From: Thermoplasmata archaeon
GTDB lineage: Archaea > Thermoplasmatota > Thermoplasmata > Halarchaeoplasmatales > Halarchaeoplasmataceae
Direction of reading: 5' to 3'
Assembly: GCA_003552585.1 (NCBI GenBank)
Contig: PUNK01000032.1
Coordinates: 41,996 to 105,995 of the forward strand
DNA length: 64,000 bases
The position numbers and the translations under genes are program-made. The notes under the pieces are model-generated. The model searched no databases. It was not told the DNA's origin and worked only from the letters and a program-made list of their open reading frames with translations. Positions 8,702 through 17,302 of the stretch are shown here, one piece after another (position 1 is the stretch's first letter; every line of letters starts with the position of its first letter).

Positions 8702-9865
8702 TCAGGACCACCTCTCTAAAATATGGACTACTGCACTTGCTCCGGTTCCACCTACATTATGGGTCAAACCATATAGGGGATCTTCAACCTGTCTGTCTCC
8801 TGCATCTTCCCGTAACTGAATAACAGCCTCAACAGCTTGGTTAATCCCAACGGCGCCCACAGGCTGACCTTTCGCTTTGAGACCTCCGGATGTGTTGATC
8901 GATATCTTCGAGTTCAAAGAGGTATCTCCTCTCTCTGTTGCTGGTCCTCCGTCACCCTTTGAGAAGAAACCAAGATCTTCAATAGCCATGATCTCGCTTA
9001 TAGTGTAATTATCATGAACCTCTGCGAAGTCGATGTCTTTGGGTTCTAAACCTGCCATATCGTATGCGTTTCGAGCAGCATGTCTTGTTGCCTTCATCGC
9101 ATCTATATCTCTACGATCATGTACTGCCATGTGATCTCCTCCCATACCTAAACCTAATATCCTAACGGGTTCTCCATTATAGCTCTCTGCAATATCTTCT
9201 GAAACCAACACACAAGCTGCAGCACCGTCCGAAAGAGGAGCACAGTCAAACATACCTAATGGCTCAGCAACTGGAGGGGCCCCCAACACTACTTTTAAAG
9301 GAAATGCTCTCTGAAATTGAGCATTTGGGTTTAATGCCCCGTTGGAATGGTTTTTAACGGAAACCATGCCAAGCTGTTCTTTAGTCGTACCATGTTTTCG
9401 CATGTGGTATCTAGCCATCATCGCATATAGGGAATCAAAGGTTGCACCAAAAGTTGACTCCCATTCCCAGTCTGCTGTCGACGATAAGATCTTTTTTGCC
9501 TCCTCATCTCCTACATCTGTCATCTTTTCTGCACCGCCAACCACAACAACATCATGGATGCCTGATGCTACTGCCATGTATCCTTGAGCAAGAGCCATCC
9601 CACCAGATGCTCCTCCAGATTCGATACGGACTGCAGGTACATCATCTAGTCCTGCATAATCAGCGATCATAGGTGCTATGTGCTCCTGATTGATCAACCG
9701 CCCTGCAGACATATTTCCAATGTACATCTTCTCTATCTCTTCACCTGTAACTCCTGCATCTCGAATAGCCCCCAATCCTGCATGGATACCTAGCTCTCTC
9801 AAAGATTGGTTCCATAATTCACCTATCTTTGTTTCTCCGATACCTATTATCGCGACATCTCTCAC
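8702..9865 (-). CDS. Thiolase-fold protein of the mevalonate cluster, catalytic residues replaced
   Basis: A 387-residue SCP2-type thiolase homologue occupying the position of the archaeal acetoacetyl-CoA thiolase. Length and most motifs are intact: IGIGETKIGELW at the N-terminus, LSDGAAACVLV, EVHDNYTISEI, NTSGGLKAKG and HNVGGTGASAVVHIL. However, the nucleophile motif reads ESGGASGG where the family has E-x-A-C-A-S-G-G, so the Cys is Gly. GHPVGATG reads GQPVGAVG, so the catalytic His is Gln, and HDCF reads HDNY. The codons in the DNA (GGA and CAG) are unambiguous. It may be a structural or repurposed member of the HMG-CoA synthase complex rather than the condensing enzyme. A GTG start at 9865 follows the HMG-CoA synthase stop by one base. 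Confidence 0.9.
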   Translation of the reverse strand: MRDVAIIGIGETKIGELWNQSLRELGIHAGLGAIRDAGVTGEEIEKMYIGNMSAGRLINQEHIAPMIADYAGLDDVPAVRIESGGASGGMALAQGYMAVASGIHDVVVVGGAEKMTDVGDEEAKKILSSTADWEWESTFGATFDSLYAMMARYHMRKHGTTKEQLGMVSVKNHSNGALNPNAQFQRAFPLKVVLGAPPVAEPLGMFDCAPLSDGAAACVLVSEDIAESYNGEPVRILGLGMGGDHMAVHDRRDIDAMKATRHAARNAYDMAGLEPKDIDFAEVHDNYTISEIMAIEDLGFFSKGDGGPATERGDTSLNSKISINTSGGLKAKGQPVGAVGINQAVEAVIQLREDAGDRQVEDPLYGLTHNVGGTGASAVVHILERWS

Positions 9866-9866
9866 T

Positions 9867-10928
9867 TTACCACGCTCCTATGTCGATCTTTTCTCTGAAC
9901 TTTGCGTATCTTGAATAGGAGATGAAAACATGGTCTTCAATTACTTCTTCTATAGTTGGAACTTTATGTCTAATCTCCTCTATCCTATCTGTTACAACTA
10001 TATCGAAGCTGTCTGAACCTGCACCTGAGCCATACGATGTTACTAGGATCCTATCGCCTGGGTCTGCATGATCTAAAGTTGCTGCAAGTCCTAAGGGAGC
10101 TGATCCAGAATAAGTGTTTCCAATTCTAGTCACAAGTAACCCTGGTAAAACCTGTTCTTTAGAAAATCCGAGTTTCTTAGCCACTTTGAGAGGAAATTTT
10201 CCATTAGGCTGATGGAATACCGCGTAATCATAATCATCTGGTCCTGTATCTGTTTCTTCAAATATACACTCGGTACATCCCGTTATATGCTTGAAATAAG
10301 CCGGTTGTCCTGTAAATCTACCACCATGCGATGGGTATTTCTGCCCCTCTCGCCTCCAAAAATCAGGTGTGTCAGTCGTAAAAGAACAGGTATGATGTAT
10401 CTCGGCTATGAGATCATCTTTTCCTATTATAAATGCAGCACCCCCAGCCGCAGCTGAATATTCAAGGGCATCGCCAGGTGCCCCTTGCGATGTATCCGCC
10501 CCTATAGCCATGGTGTTCTCAAGCATACCTGAAGCTACCAGTCCCATTCCTGTCTGAATGGCTGCTGTTCCTGCCTTACAGGCGAATTCGTAATCTGCCG
10601 CTGTAAGATAGGGTGTTGCGCCTATCGATGCTGCAACGATAGTAGCAGTTGGTTTAACCGCATACGGATGTGACTCAGAACCAACATATATAGCACCGAT
10701 ATCATCTCCTGTCAAACCTGCTCTCTCGGTAGCCCATTTGGCAGCTTGTATCGAGATGGATATAACATCTTCGTCAGGAGATGGGACCGATTTGCTTTCT
10801 ACGTTGAGACCTTTTGCCATCATCTCTCCATCTTTGCCCCAAACTTCTCCAATCTCTTTTGGAGTGATCCGATAACGTGGGACATAACCTGCATATCCAT
10901 TAATTCCAACTTTTCTTTTTGTTTTCAT
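9867..10928 (-). CDS. Hydroxymethylglutaryl-CoA synthase
   Basis: Condenses acetyl-CoA with acetoacetyl-CoA to HMG-CoA, the committed carbon entry to the mevalonate pathway and archaeal isoprenoid lipids. The archaeal-type protein of about 353 residues keeps the catalytic Glu in [12 protein letters not shown], the nucleophilic Cys in [10 protein letters not shown], and the catalytic His in FHQPNGKFP, so this enzyme looks fully active, unlike its thiolase neighbour. I place the start at the ATG at 10926-10928, which has GGAAGTGA upstream; a GTG at 10937 would add three residues. It follows the regulator gene by about a dozen bases. Confidence 0.95.
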   Translation of the reverse strand: MKTKRKVGINGYAGYVPRYRITPKEIGEVWGKDGEMMAKGLNVESKSVPSPDEDVISISIQAAKWATERAGLTGDDIGAIYVGSESHPYAVKPTATIVAASIGATPYLTAADYEFACKAGTAAIQTGMGLVASGMLENTMAIGADTSQGAPGDALEYSAAAGGAAFIIGKDDLIAEIHHTCSFTTDTPDFWRREGQKYPSHGGRFTGQPAYFKHITGCTECIFEETDTGPDDYDYAVFHQPNGKFPLKVAKKLGFSKEQVLPGLLVTRIGNTYSGSAPLGLAATLDHADPGDRILVTSYGSGAGSDSFDIVVTDRIEEIRHKVPTIEEVIEDHVFISYSRYAKFREKIDIGAW

Positions 10929-10940
10929 CTCAATCACTTC

Positions 10941-11609
10941 CTATAAATTACCTAATCTCTCGATAATGGAAGACTGATCTAGATCAGTGACCATTAAAGG
11001 GATCCCTTCTACCCTAGCTAGTTCCATCGTTAGTTCATCTATATTTCGTGGTCTGACGTAGGTTACTGCAGCCGGGGTAAGCGGACTCGCTCTAATAGCC
11101 ACCATAGGCGATCTCCCGTATTCGACTCCTGTGAACATCAAAACTCGCTCGGTACTCCAACCATATATCCTTAGATAATCGAAAGACTTCATAGATGCAA
11201 TAGCCTTAAGACTATCTATTAGAGTGTAGCCAAAAAGTTCCCTTTCTTTATCCGGGCGATAATGGATTTCTGCATCTATAACCTCTGTGAATTCGTCTAT
11301 ACTCACTGAGCTTGAAAACTCCCTCATACTGATAATCCCTTCTTCTCCAGGGTGAGTGAATCTTTTAACCACCTTTCCGCCTCTAGCTAAATCTATAGAT
11401 AACAGAGAGGACACGATCTCTCTGACGAATTCAACTCCTGGGATCCTTCTTCCTTTCTCATAATCGCTTATTACCGAAGGAGAAATACCTATTTCCCTGG
11501 CTAACTCAGTTTGGGTGATGCTGAAGGACTTCCGCCATTTCCTAATACGAGCACCATGATCCTGTGCCATGGTGATTTCGCCAGCTATCTTTTCTTGTAA
11601 GCGCTTCAT
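10941..11609 (-). CDS. XRE-type helix-turn-helix regulator of the mevalonate cluster
   Basis: A 222-residue archaeal transcription regulator. Residues 20 to 75 form a Cro/C1-type HTH (ITQTELAREIGISPSVISDYE), followed by a conserved C-terminal domain of about 140 residues with LFGYTLIDSLKAI and MFTGVEYGRSPMVAIRASPL. Genes of this family precede HMG-CoA synthase in many Euryarchaeota; regulation of isoprenoid synthesis is the reasonable inference, with the C-terminal domain as a possible ligand sensor. It ends in TAG. A TTTATATA box about 30 bases upstream fits a nearly leaderless mRNA, and this promoter region is shared with the divergent heliorhodopsin gene. Confidence 0.88.
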   Translation of the reverse strand: MKRLQEKIAGEITMAQDHGARIRKWRKSFSITQTELAREIGISPSVISDYEKGRRIPGVEFVREIVSSLLSIDLARGGKVVKRFTHPGEEGIISMREFSSSVSIDEFTEVIDAEIHYRPDKERELFGYTLIDSLKAIASMKSFDYLRIYGWSTERVLMFTGVEYGRSPMVAIRASPLTPAAVTYVRPRNIDELTMELARVEGIPLMVTDLDQSSIIERLGNL

Positions 11610-11701
11610 TTTCCAAGGAACGTGAAAGATGAGATGTATATAAAAGTGTCGAATTATAGATTAGACGATTGTCTTTTTATCATCTTCGGGATAGAAATGC
11701 A

Positions 11702-11709
11702 TATATAAG
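11702..11709 (+). promoter_or_regulatory. TATA box for heliorhodopsin gene
   Basis: TATATAAG lies about 38 bases before the GTG start at 11743 and predicts a transcript starting near 11731, with GGTGAT at 11733-11738 as ribosome site. Motif-based inference. Confidence 0.5.
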
Positions 11710-11742
11710 ATAGAACTTATATCCTTTATGATGGTGATTTAA

Positions 11743-12504
11743 GTGCAAAAAAAGAAAAAGTATTCTAAACTTAAGAAGTTCAATCTAGCAATGGGTTTTT
11801 TACATTTGATACAGGGTGTTTTGATGCTCCTTTTAAGTACTGATTTTAGCCTACCCCTTCGTTACACCTACCTTGAAATGGATGCTGGAACACTCCAACC
11901 TGCCACCCGAACTTTATTTGATTTACAAATCGGGCCATCGGTGGCCTTGTTTTTATTCCTATCGGCGACAGCACACTTCTTGATATCAACTGTGCTTTTT
12001 AAAAAGTACGTTAAACATCTCAAAAACGAAATAAATCCCTATCGCTGGTATGAATACTCAATAAGTGCCTCCATAATGATTGTTTTAATCGCTATGTTGA
12101 CTGGCATATATGATATAGGTATACTATTAGCCCTATTCAGCTTAGTTGCCATCATGAACCTTTGCGGACTCCTTATGGAGAATTTCAACCCAAATAGGAA
12201 AGATGTTGATTGGTCTCCCTTCAATCTCGGCTGTTTAGCTGGTGTTGTTCCATGGATAGTTATAGCCATATCTTTACTTGGAGCAATATTTGCTTCACAG
12301 GGAAATGTTCCTGATTTTGTTATCGCAATCTACATCTCACTGGCGATCTTTTTCAATTTCTTTGCTGTGAACATGTATCTTCAGTACAAAGGAGTAGGAA
12401 AATGGAAAGACTACATATATGGGGAAAGGATGTACGTTGTGCTCAGTTTAGTGGCAAAATCCGCTCTTGCATGGCAAGTCTTCGCAGGTACACTGAGACC
12501 TTGA
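11743..12504 (+). CDS. Heliorhodopsin
   Basis: A 253-residue seven-helix retinal protein. The diagnostic residues align without gaps of consequence to characterised heliorhodopsins: His21 (in FLHLIQG), His78 (ATAHFL), the counterion Glu104 in YRWYEYSIS, and the retinal Schiff-base Lys239 in LSLVAKSALAW. The basic N-terminus (MQKKKKYSKLKK) lies in the cytoplasm in this family because its topology is inverted relative to type 1 rhodopsins. Heliorhodopsins bind retinal and have long photocycles; most show no ion pumping and their physiological role is unsettled. The start is GTG with GGTGAT upstream. A PEBP gene follows on the same strand and the mevalonate regulator is divergent. No retinal-synthesis gene is in the window. 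Confidence 0.95.
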   Translation: MQKKKKYSKLKKFNLAMGFLHLIQGVLMLLLSTDFSLPLRYTYLEMDAGTLQPATRTLFDLQIGPSVALFLFLSATAHFLISTVLFKKYVKHLKNEINPYRWYEYSISASIMIVLIAMLTGIYDIGILLALFSLVAIMNLCGLLMENFNPNRKDVDWSPFNLGCLAGVVPWIVIAISLLGAIFASQGNVPDFVIAIYISLAIFFNFFAVNMYLQYKGVGKWKDYIYGERMYVVLSLVAKSALAWQVFAGTLRP

Positions 12505-12541
12505 GCGAAAATGTTAATTATCTAGTTTCGCTATAATCGAT

Positions 12542-13009
12542 ATGGTGTATTCGATGGTAGGATTGAAATTGAGCAGTCCCGCGTTTAACCATGGCGATGA
12601 TATCCCCAGAAAGTACGGCTATAAGAACAAAAATGTGAGCCCACCTTTTTTGATAGAATCGATACCACAAGGCACAAAATCCCTAGCCCTGATCATGGAC
12701 GACCCCGATGCCATGGCACCGGCAGGAAAGATATGGGTTCATTGGGTAATATGGAATATAAATCCAAAAACAAAGCAGATACCTGAAGGAGGTAAGCCTC
12801 CAGGGGCCTTTGAGGGCAAGAACGACTACGGAGAGGTGGGATACGGTGGCCCAAACCCACCTGATAAAGAACATACATATTTGTTCAAATTATATGCCCT
12901 TGATACGGTTTTAGATCTAAAGAAAGGCACTACAAAAAAGCAAGTTGAAAAAGCCATGAAAGGACATATACTAGAAAAAACGGTGTTAAAAGGGACATAC
13001 GCCCCCTGA
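12542..13009 (+). CDS. YbhB/YbcL-type phosphatidylethanolamine-binding protein
   Basis: A 155-residue PEBP-family protein (Raf kinase inhibitor-like fold). The ligand-pocket motifs are present: ALIMDDPDAMAPAGKIWVHWVIWNI and GYGGPNPPDKEHTYLFKLYALD, matching the DPDAP, HW and GPxPP..H positions of the bacterial and archaeal branch. It binds small anionic or phospholipid head groups in relatives, but no cellular function is secure in archaea. Two ATGs are possible, at 12542 and 12554; the second begins MVGLKLSSPAF as in most homologues. It lies 37 bases after heliorhodopsin and 23 bases before the lipoate gene, on the same strand. Confidence 0.9.
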   Translation: MVYSMVGLKLSSPAFNHGDDIPRKYGYKNKNVSPPFLIESIPQGTKSLALIMDDPDAMAPAGKIWVHWVIWNINPKTKQIPEGGKPPGAFEGKNDYGEVGYGGPNPPDKEHTYLFKLYALDTVLDLKKGTTKKQVEKAMKGHILEKTVLKGTYAP

Positions 13010-13044
13010 AATATGTTTAAGTCTTTATGTAAATGGTGTTAAGA

Positions 13045-13809
13045 ATGGAATCTATGAGATATCTACCGCCGATGGAGATGAATGGTCAGAGACAGATGGC
13101 ATTGGACGAAGCTCTTTTAAGAGGTTTTGACAAAGGCATATCTCCTCCCACCTTGAGATTTTTTCAATTCTCACCCTCCTGTATAACTATGGGGTATGCC
13201 CAAAATACAGACGAAGTCATACACACTGACATATGTGATGAACTCGGGATTCCTTATATTCGCAGGATAACGGGCGGTGGAACCGTATATCACGACTTGG
13301 AAGGAGAGATAACCTATTCGATAGTTGGTCCAAAGAGAGAAGAAACCGTTGAAGATAGTTTTTACAGGCTTCTAAAACCAATGATAGAGACTTTGAGGAA
13401 ATTTGATCTAGATGCTGTCTTCAAGCCTTATAATGACATACTTGTGAATAAACGAAAAATATCCGGGAGTGCTCAAAGAAGGGGAAAGAAGGGTATGCTC
13501 CAACATGGTACGCTGATGTATGCAACTGACCTGGAAACCCTGTCCAAGATCTTGGTTCTTGATGAAGATAAATTAAGAGCACGGGGAGCGAAATCCTTTA
13601 TGGATCTAGTTACCACTATAGAAGATGAGCTCGGTTGGACACCAAAACCAGAAGATCTTATTGAAGACTTAAAAGCTTCTTACGAAGAGCACATGGGGAT
13701 TGAGATCGAAGATGGTAAACTCACTAAAGATGAGATAAAACTCGTTGATAAATTCGAAGATAGATATCGTTCAGAGTCATGGACGTATAATAGAAAGTGG
13801 GAGGGTTGA
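13045..13809 (+). CDS. Lipoate-protein ligase / octanoyltransferase (LplA/LipM family)
   Basis: A BPL/LplA/LipB-fold enzyme of about 254 residues that attaches lipoate (or octanoate) to a Lys of 2-oxoacid dehydrogenase E2 or GcvH proteins. RRITGGGTVYHDLEGEITYS is the acyl-adenylate/lipoyl pocket, followed by NDILVNKRKISGSAQRR with the conserved Lys and by LQHGTLM. The C-terminal FEDRYRSESWTYNRKW is typical of the short LplA/LipM forms. ATG 13045 has GGTG about seven bases upstream; ATG 13033 is an in-frame alternative. It is followed within five bases by a radical SAM gene that probably supplies sulfur insertion, so the pair would build lipoyl groups de novo. Confidence 0.88.
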   Translation: MESMRYLPPMEMNGQRQMALDEALLRGFDKGISPPTLRFFQFSPSCITMGYAQNTDEVIHTDICDELGIPYIRRITGGGTVYHDLEGEITYSIVGPKREETVEDSFYRLLKPMIETLRKFDLDAVFKPYNDILVNKRKISGSAQRRGKKGMLQHGTLMYATDLETLSKILVLDEDKLRARGAKSFMDLVTTIEDELGWTPKPEDLIEDLKASYEEHMGIEIEDGKLTKDEIKLVDKFEDRYRSESWTYNRKWEG

Positions 13810-13813
13810 ACAT

Positions 13814-14704
13814 ATGGATATAAGGGTGTCTGCAGGGACTGAAATTTCCCTAGGTATGAAAAATGCAAAGGCTTCTGAGCAAAACACAACTGCTTATCTG
13901 ATGATCCCTGGGGGAATATGTAGAGGAGGGTGTTCATACTGTCCTCAGGCTAAAGGCCAAAATGGCTGGCTTTCACGAATAAGATGGCCGCTCCACGACA
14001 TAGAATATATTATCGAACCCCTTAAAAATTCTAATCTTGAACGTATATGTCTTCAGTGTCCAGATATCGAAGGTTATGAAGAAAAGATAGTGAAGACAGT
14101 AGAACAACTTGCTAAAGCAGATAAACCGTTGTCTGTATCCGCACCTATAATTAAGAAAGAAGTGATGAAAGATATCATGTGTTATGTCGACCATATTGGA
14201 GTAGGTATTGATGCTGTAACTGATGACATCAGAAAAAGGACAAAGGTAAAATACGATCCTCTGGTTTTTTGGTCCTATCTGGGTGATGCTCTAGATGTAT
14301 TCGGTAGTGATCATGTTACAGCTCATTTCATAATAGGAATGGGTGAAAACTTGAAAGAAGTGGCATATGCTGTTTACAGGGCCCATCATGCAGGAGCTCG
14401 AGTTTCCCTATTCTCTTATTTAAAAGGGGATGAATCACCGGACATATCTTATTTCCGACAAGCACAGCTTTTAACATATCTCATAGTTAATGGAGAAGAT
14501 CCTCTAGATGCAGTAGATACAGTATTATTTGAACCAGAAAAAGCTATTCGGCATATTGAGAACGGTGCTCCATTCATTACTATGGGCTGTCCTGGATGCA
14601 ACCGTCCTTACTACACGACCAGACCAGGTCAAGAACATAGGAACTACCCTAGGCCTCCCTCACCAGAGGAGCTGGATTCTATCAAGAGGGAATTGGGACT
14701 TTGA
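13814..14704 (+). CDS. Radical SAM protein, probable archaeal lipoyl synthase subunit (LipS-like)
   Basis: A 296-residue radical SAM enzyme of the archaeal 'biotin synthase-related' group. The 4Fe-4S/SAM motif is CRGGCSYC (CxxxCxxC) near residue 36, the barrel follows with ICLQCPDIEGYEEKI and HFIIGMGENLKE, and the C-terminus carries a second Cys pair in MGCPGCNRPYYTTRPG, likely an auxiliary cluster. Thermococcus uses two such proteins, LipS1 and LipS2, as lipoyl synthase; only one is in this window. The start ATG has GAGGG upstream and lies four bases after the lipoate ligase stop. Assignment to lipoate rests on context plus family resemblance. Confidence 0.75.
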   Translation: MDIRVSAGTEISLGMKNAKASEQNTTAYLMIPGGICRGGCSYCPQAKGQNGWLSRIRWPLHDIEYIIEPLKNSNLERICLQCPDIEGYEEKIVKTVEQLAKADKPLSVSAPIIKKEVMKDIMCYVDHIGVGIDAVTDDIRKRTKVKYDPLVFWSYLGDALDVFGSDHVTAHFIIGMGENLKEVAYAVYRAHHAGARVSLFSYLKGDESPDISYFRQAQLLTYLIVNGEDPLDAVDTVLFEPEKAIRHIENGAPFITMGCPGCNRPYYTTRPGQEHRNYPRPPSPEELDSIKRELGL

Positions 14705-15324
14705 ACAAAAAAAAGGATCCGATAAAAGTGACAATCAGCACGTATGATGAGATAGCTGAAGAATACTGTGGTAATACTCTTTTGAAGGGCGATAGAAATT
14801 TTCAGATAAGGATGATGGATCGAATGCTCGACATGTTACAAGACAATCCAAGGATAATCGATCTAGGCTGTGGCGATGGAAGAGACACATCTTATCTTGA
14901 CCAAAAAGGAGCAGACGTGGTAGGAATTGACCTTTCTGGTAAGATGGTAGAAATTGCTAGAGATAACTATCCGCAAGGTACGTTCATCCAAAATGAGATG
15001 AGAGAAACTATCTTTCCCGATAACACATTCAATGGAGTGTGGGCTAGTGCGTCGATCATCCACCTTTCCCGAACCCAATTTCCAGGACTATTGAAAGAAG
15101 TTGCTAGAATCTTGATTAAAGATGGGATATTCGTATTCAGCTTTAAAGAAGGTAAAAAAGAAGGTTTTGAAGGTGCAGAGGATCGACAGCGATATTTCAC
15201 ATATTATACTGTCAATGAGATAAGAAGACATTTAAAATATTTCAAAGTGATAGATTTCGTGAGATGTCCCAAAGAGATAATGGGCTCCAAGTTCATTTAC
15301 TGTTTTGCGAAAAAAACTATATGA
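14701..15324 (+). CDS. Class I SAM-dependent methyltransferase
   Basis: A 207-residue Rossmann-fold methyltransferase. Motif I is IIDLGCGDGRDTSYLDQ with VVGIDLSGKMVEIARDNYP after it, motif II region NTFNGVWASASIIHL, and the later FSFKEGKKEGF. It begins with TTG overlapping the radical SAM stop (TTGA), with GAGGG about ten bases upstream, so it is translationally coupled to the lipoate genes. Substrate unknown; small-molecule methylation is more likely than nucleic acid because there are no extra RNA/DNA-binding domains. It is convergent with and overlaps the M50 protease gene by eight bases. Confidence 0.88.
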   Translation: MNKKKDPIKVTISTYDEIAEEYCGNTLLKGDRNFQIRMMDRMLDMLQDNPRIIDLGCGDGRDTSYLDQKGADVVGIDLSGKMVEIARDNYPQGTFIQNEMRETIFPDNTFNGVWASASIIHLSRTQFPGLLKEVARILIKDGIFVFSFKEGKKEGFEGAEDRQRYFTYYTVNEIRRHLKYFKVIDFVRCPKEIMGSKFIYCFAKKTI

Positions 15325-15952
15325 AACCACTGAACGGCCCCAATTGTCTCCCCAATATCAGAGTCCCAACTATTAATAGAGCAAGCAAGACGTAATTTTT
15401 TACATTCCATCGTAGTATCTTTGCACCATCCAGAGGACCAAAGGGTAGGAGATTGAAACCACCTATGAAAAGATTTACGAAAGACACAAATGCCAGAATA
15501 AAACCGTATATACCGTATCCATACCAAAAAAGAGCATAAGACGCTAGAAGAAAAGCTGTCCCAACTATCCAGTTGGTGGCTGGACCAGCAGCACTGATCT
15601 TTCCATTTTGTTCCTTAGTCATATGTCCACTGATCACTACGGCACCAGGAGCTGCGAACACGAACCCCATGAAGCTAAAAAAGATTGCCATCATCAAACC
15701 CCATGTCCACATGCGAAATTCTGCCCAGCAGCCGTATTTCCTAGCGAGATTCCTATGAGCGATCTCATGAAATAAGAATGCGGTTCCAACTGCAAGCATC
15801 GATATACCCATAAGAGTTGGAAAATTCTCCATCCTTAAGCCCTGGAACCCTCCTGCAAAACTAATCGCGAAGGCTAAACTCAGCACAAAAAAAGCTATGG
15901 TCAGATGCACAATCTCGTTTTTGCCCATGCCACGAGGCTGAGGACCCATCAT
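15317..15952 (-). CDS. Site-2-protease-like M50 membrane metallopeptidase
   Basis: A roughly 211-residue integral membrane zinc protease. HEIAH (HExxH) lies in the second or third membrane segment near residue 60 and the third ligand motif NLLPFGPLDGAKIL (NxxPxxxLDG) near residue 165; around six hydrophobic segments are visible and no PDZ domain is present. Such short S2P proteins cleave membrane-embedded substrates in regulated proteolysis. I place the start at the ATG at 15952; a TTG at 15973 would overlap the DHH gene stop by four bases (TTGA) and is a real alternative. The gene ends in TAG and overlaps the methyltransferase end. Confidence 0.9.
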   Translation of the reverse strand: MMGPQPRGMGKNEIVHLTIAFFVLSLAFAISFAGGFQGLRMENFPTLMGISMLAVGTAFLFHEIAHRNLARKYGCWAEFRMWTWGLMMAIFFSFMGFVFAAPGAVVISGHMTKEQNGKISAAGPATNWIVGTAFLLASYALFWYGYGIYGFILAFVSFVNLFIGGFNLLPFGPLDGAKILRWNVKNYVLLALLIVGTLILGRQLGPFSGFI

Positions 15953-15969
15953 GAAAACTCTTTTCTCTC

Positions 15970-17286
15970 TCAAACAGTCTTCACCTCACGTTTAAAAATA
16001 GCTTTAATTTCTTCTACCGCTTCCTGGTCAGTACAATCAAATTGCTCTTTAGGGATCTCCCCAGCTGCGGAGTGGATATGGCCTCCACCTGTTCCAATTC
16101 CAGAAACAGTTCTTTTCATGACCTTGCCTATATGTACATTTACATCCTTACAGCGAGCACAAAGATGATAACTTTCATCCTTTATACCGATAACAAAAAC
16201 GATATTTACATCTCTTTCACCGGTCAATATATCCGCTACTTGGGGAAGGTCTTCTCTGTGAAATATCTCACCTACAAATGAAGTGAGTACACAATCATCT
16301 ATCTCCCTTGAGCAAATGGCTTTTCCTAGCGCTGTAACTGTCTCGTTTTTCAACGGAGGACTTTCAAAAATCTCTAAAAGTGTTCTGTCAGCCATCTTTG
16401 TTAGCTCATATACGGCCTTTAAATCACGGGGTCCAAAATTGACTGTGTAATCTGAAGTATCAACTTTAATCCCATATAAAAGGGCAGACGCGAGTGTTGA
16501 ATCTATATCTATACCCATGTTAATCATATGTTCCGTCATCATAGTGGAAGTAGCACCCACATCAGTGTTAACTTGAAGATATTGTTTAGCTTTACCTCCA
16601 AGATTGGTAGAATGATGGTCCAATATGATATCAGGTCTAAAGTCTTCAGGTAAAGGATTATTCATACCTGGTATTGCGAAATCTATGAAAACCGTCAAAC
16701 CATCATCATCCACTATAGGCATCTCATCTTCATTCAAACTGCTTAATCGATGCCCCGTCAACTGGATAAAAAGTTCGTTCTCTGGGTGACCTATATCTCC
16801 CCAATGATAGGTGATCGTAGGTATTTCTAAATCTTCACAAATCTTTTCGAAAGCCATCGCTGAAGCTATAGCATCAGGATCTGGATTGCTGTGAAGGAAT
16901 ATAGAAACCTTGCCATCAACTCCCTCGATCTTCTGATAAAGGTTATTGCTTTCCCTGATCGATTTATACGTATTAAATATGATGTCGAGGGATGAAAATA
17001 AAAGTTTACCTTCATCTATTAGTAAGTCCACACTTTTACAGTCTTTTACTTCAGGAGTGAAATCTGACCTCGAATATAGCACGGTCAGAGGTGCATCCTT
17101 ATCATTAATTTTATAGTTTTCTAAATATTCAAGAGAATCTTGGTCTAAAACAAGGAGCATGTCATTTTCATCTAATCTTTCAAGCATTTTCTTGTTTTCT
17201 ATTAAAACAAAATCTTTTTTATGACTTTTAAAGACTTTTCTTATGGTATCGGCTAATTCTCCTTGGCCTATCAAACCATAGACCAT
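15970..17286 (-). CDS. DHH-family phosphoesterase with N-terminal Rossmann-like domain
   Basis: A 438-residue protein with a TrkA-N-like N-terminal nucleotide-binding segment (YGLIGQGELADTIRKVF) of about 110 residues, then DHH catalytic motifs: SNPDPDAIASAMA, DFAIPGMNN, LDHHSTNLG and a C-terminal DHHA1 GTGGGHIHSAAG. The motif set is that of manganese-dependent RecJ/NrnA/GdpP-like phosphoesterases, which hydrolyse nanoRNA, pAp or cyclic dinucleotides. The archaeal member with this N-terminal domain has no settled substrate; nanoRNase or cyclic-di-AMP hydrolase are the leading options. ATG start with GGAGGT upstream. The M50 protease gene overlaps its end, and DUF835 and PAC2 genes precede it on the same strand. 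Confidence 0.88.
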   Translation of the reverse strand: MVYGLIGQGELADTIRKVFKSHKKDFVLIENKKMLERLDENDMLLVLDQDSLEYLENYKINDKDAPLTVLYSRSDFTPEVKDCKSVDLLIDEGKLLFSSLDIIFNTYKSIRESNNLYQKIEGVDGKVSIFLHSNPDPDAIASAMAFEKICEDLEIPTITYHWGDIGHPENELFIQLTGHRLSSLNEDEMPIVDDDGLTVFIDFAIPGMNNPLPEDFRPDIILDHHSTNLGGKAKQYLQVNTDVGATSTMMTEHMINMGIDIDSTLASALLYGIKVDTSDYTVNFGPRDLKAVYELTKMADRTLLEIFESPPLKNETVTALGKAICSREIDDCVLTSFVGEIFHREDLPQVADILTGERDVNIVFVIGIKDESYHLCARCKDVNVHIGKVMKRTVSGIGTGGGHIHSAAGEIPKEQFDCTDQEAVEEIKAIFKREVKTV

Positions 17287-17302
17287 CTTTGACCTCCAGA
17301 AA

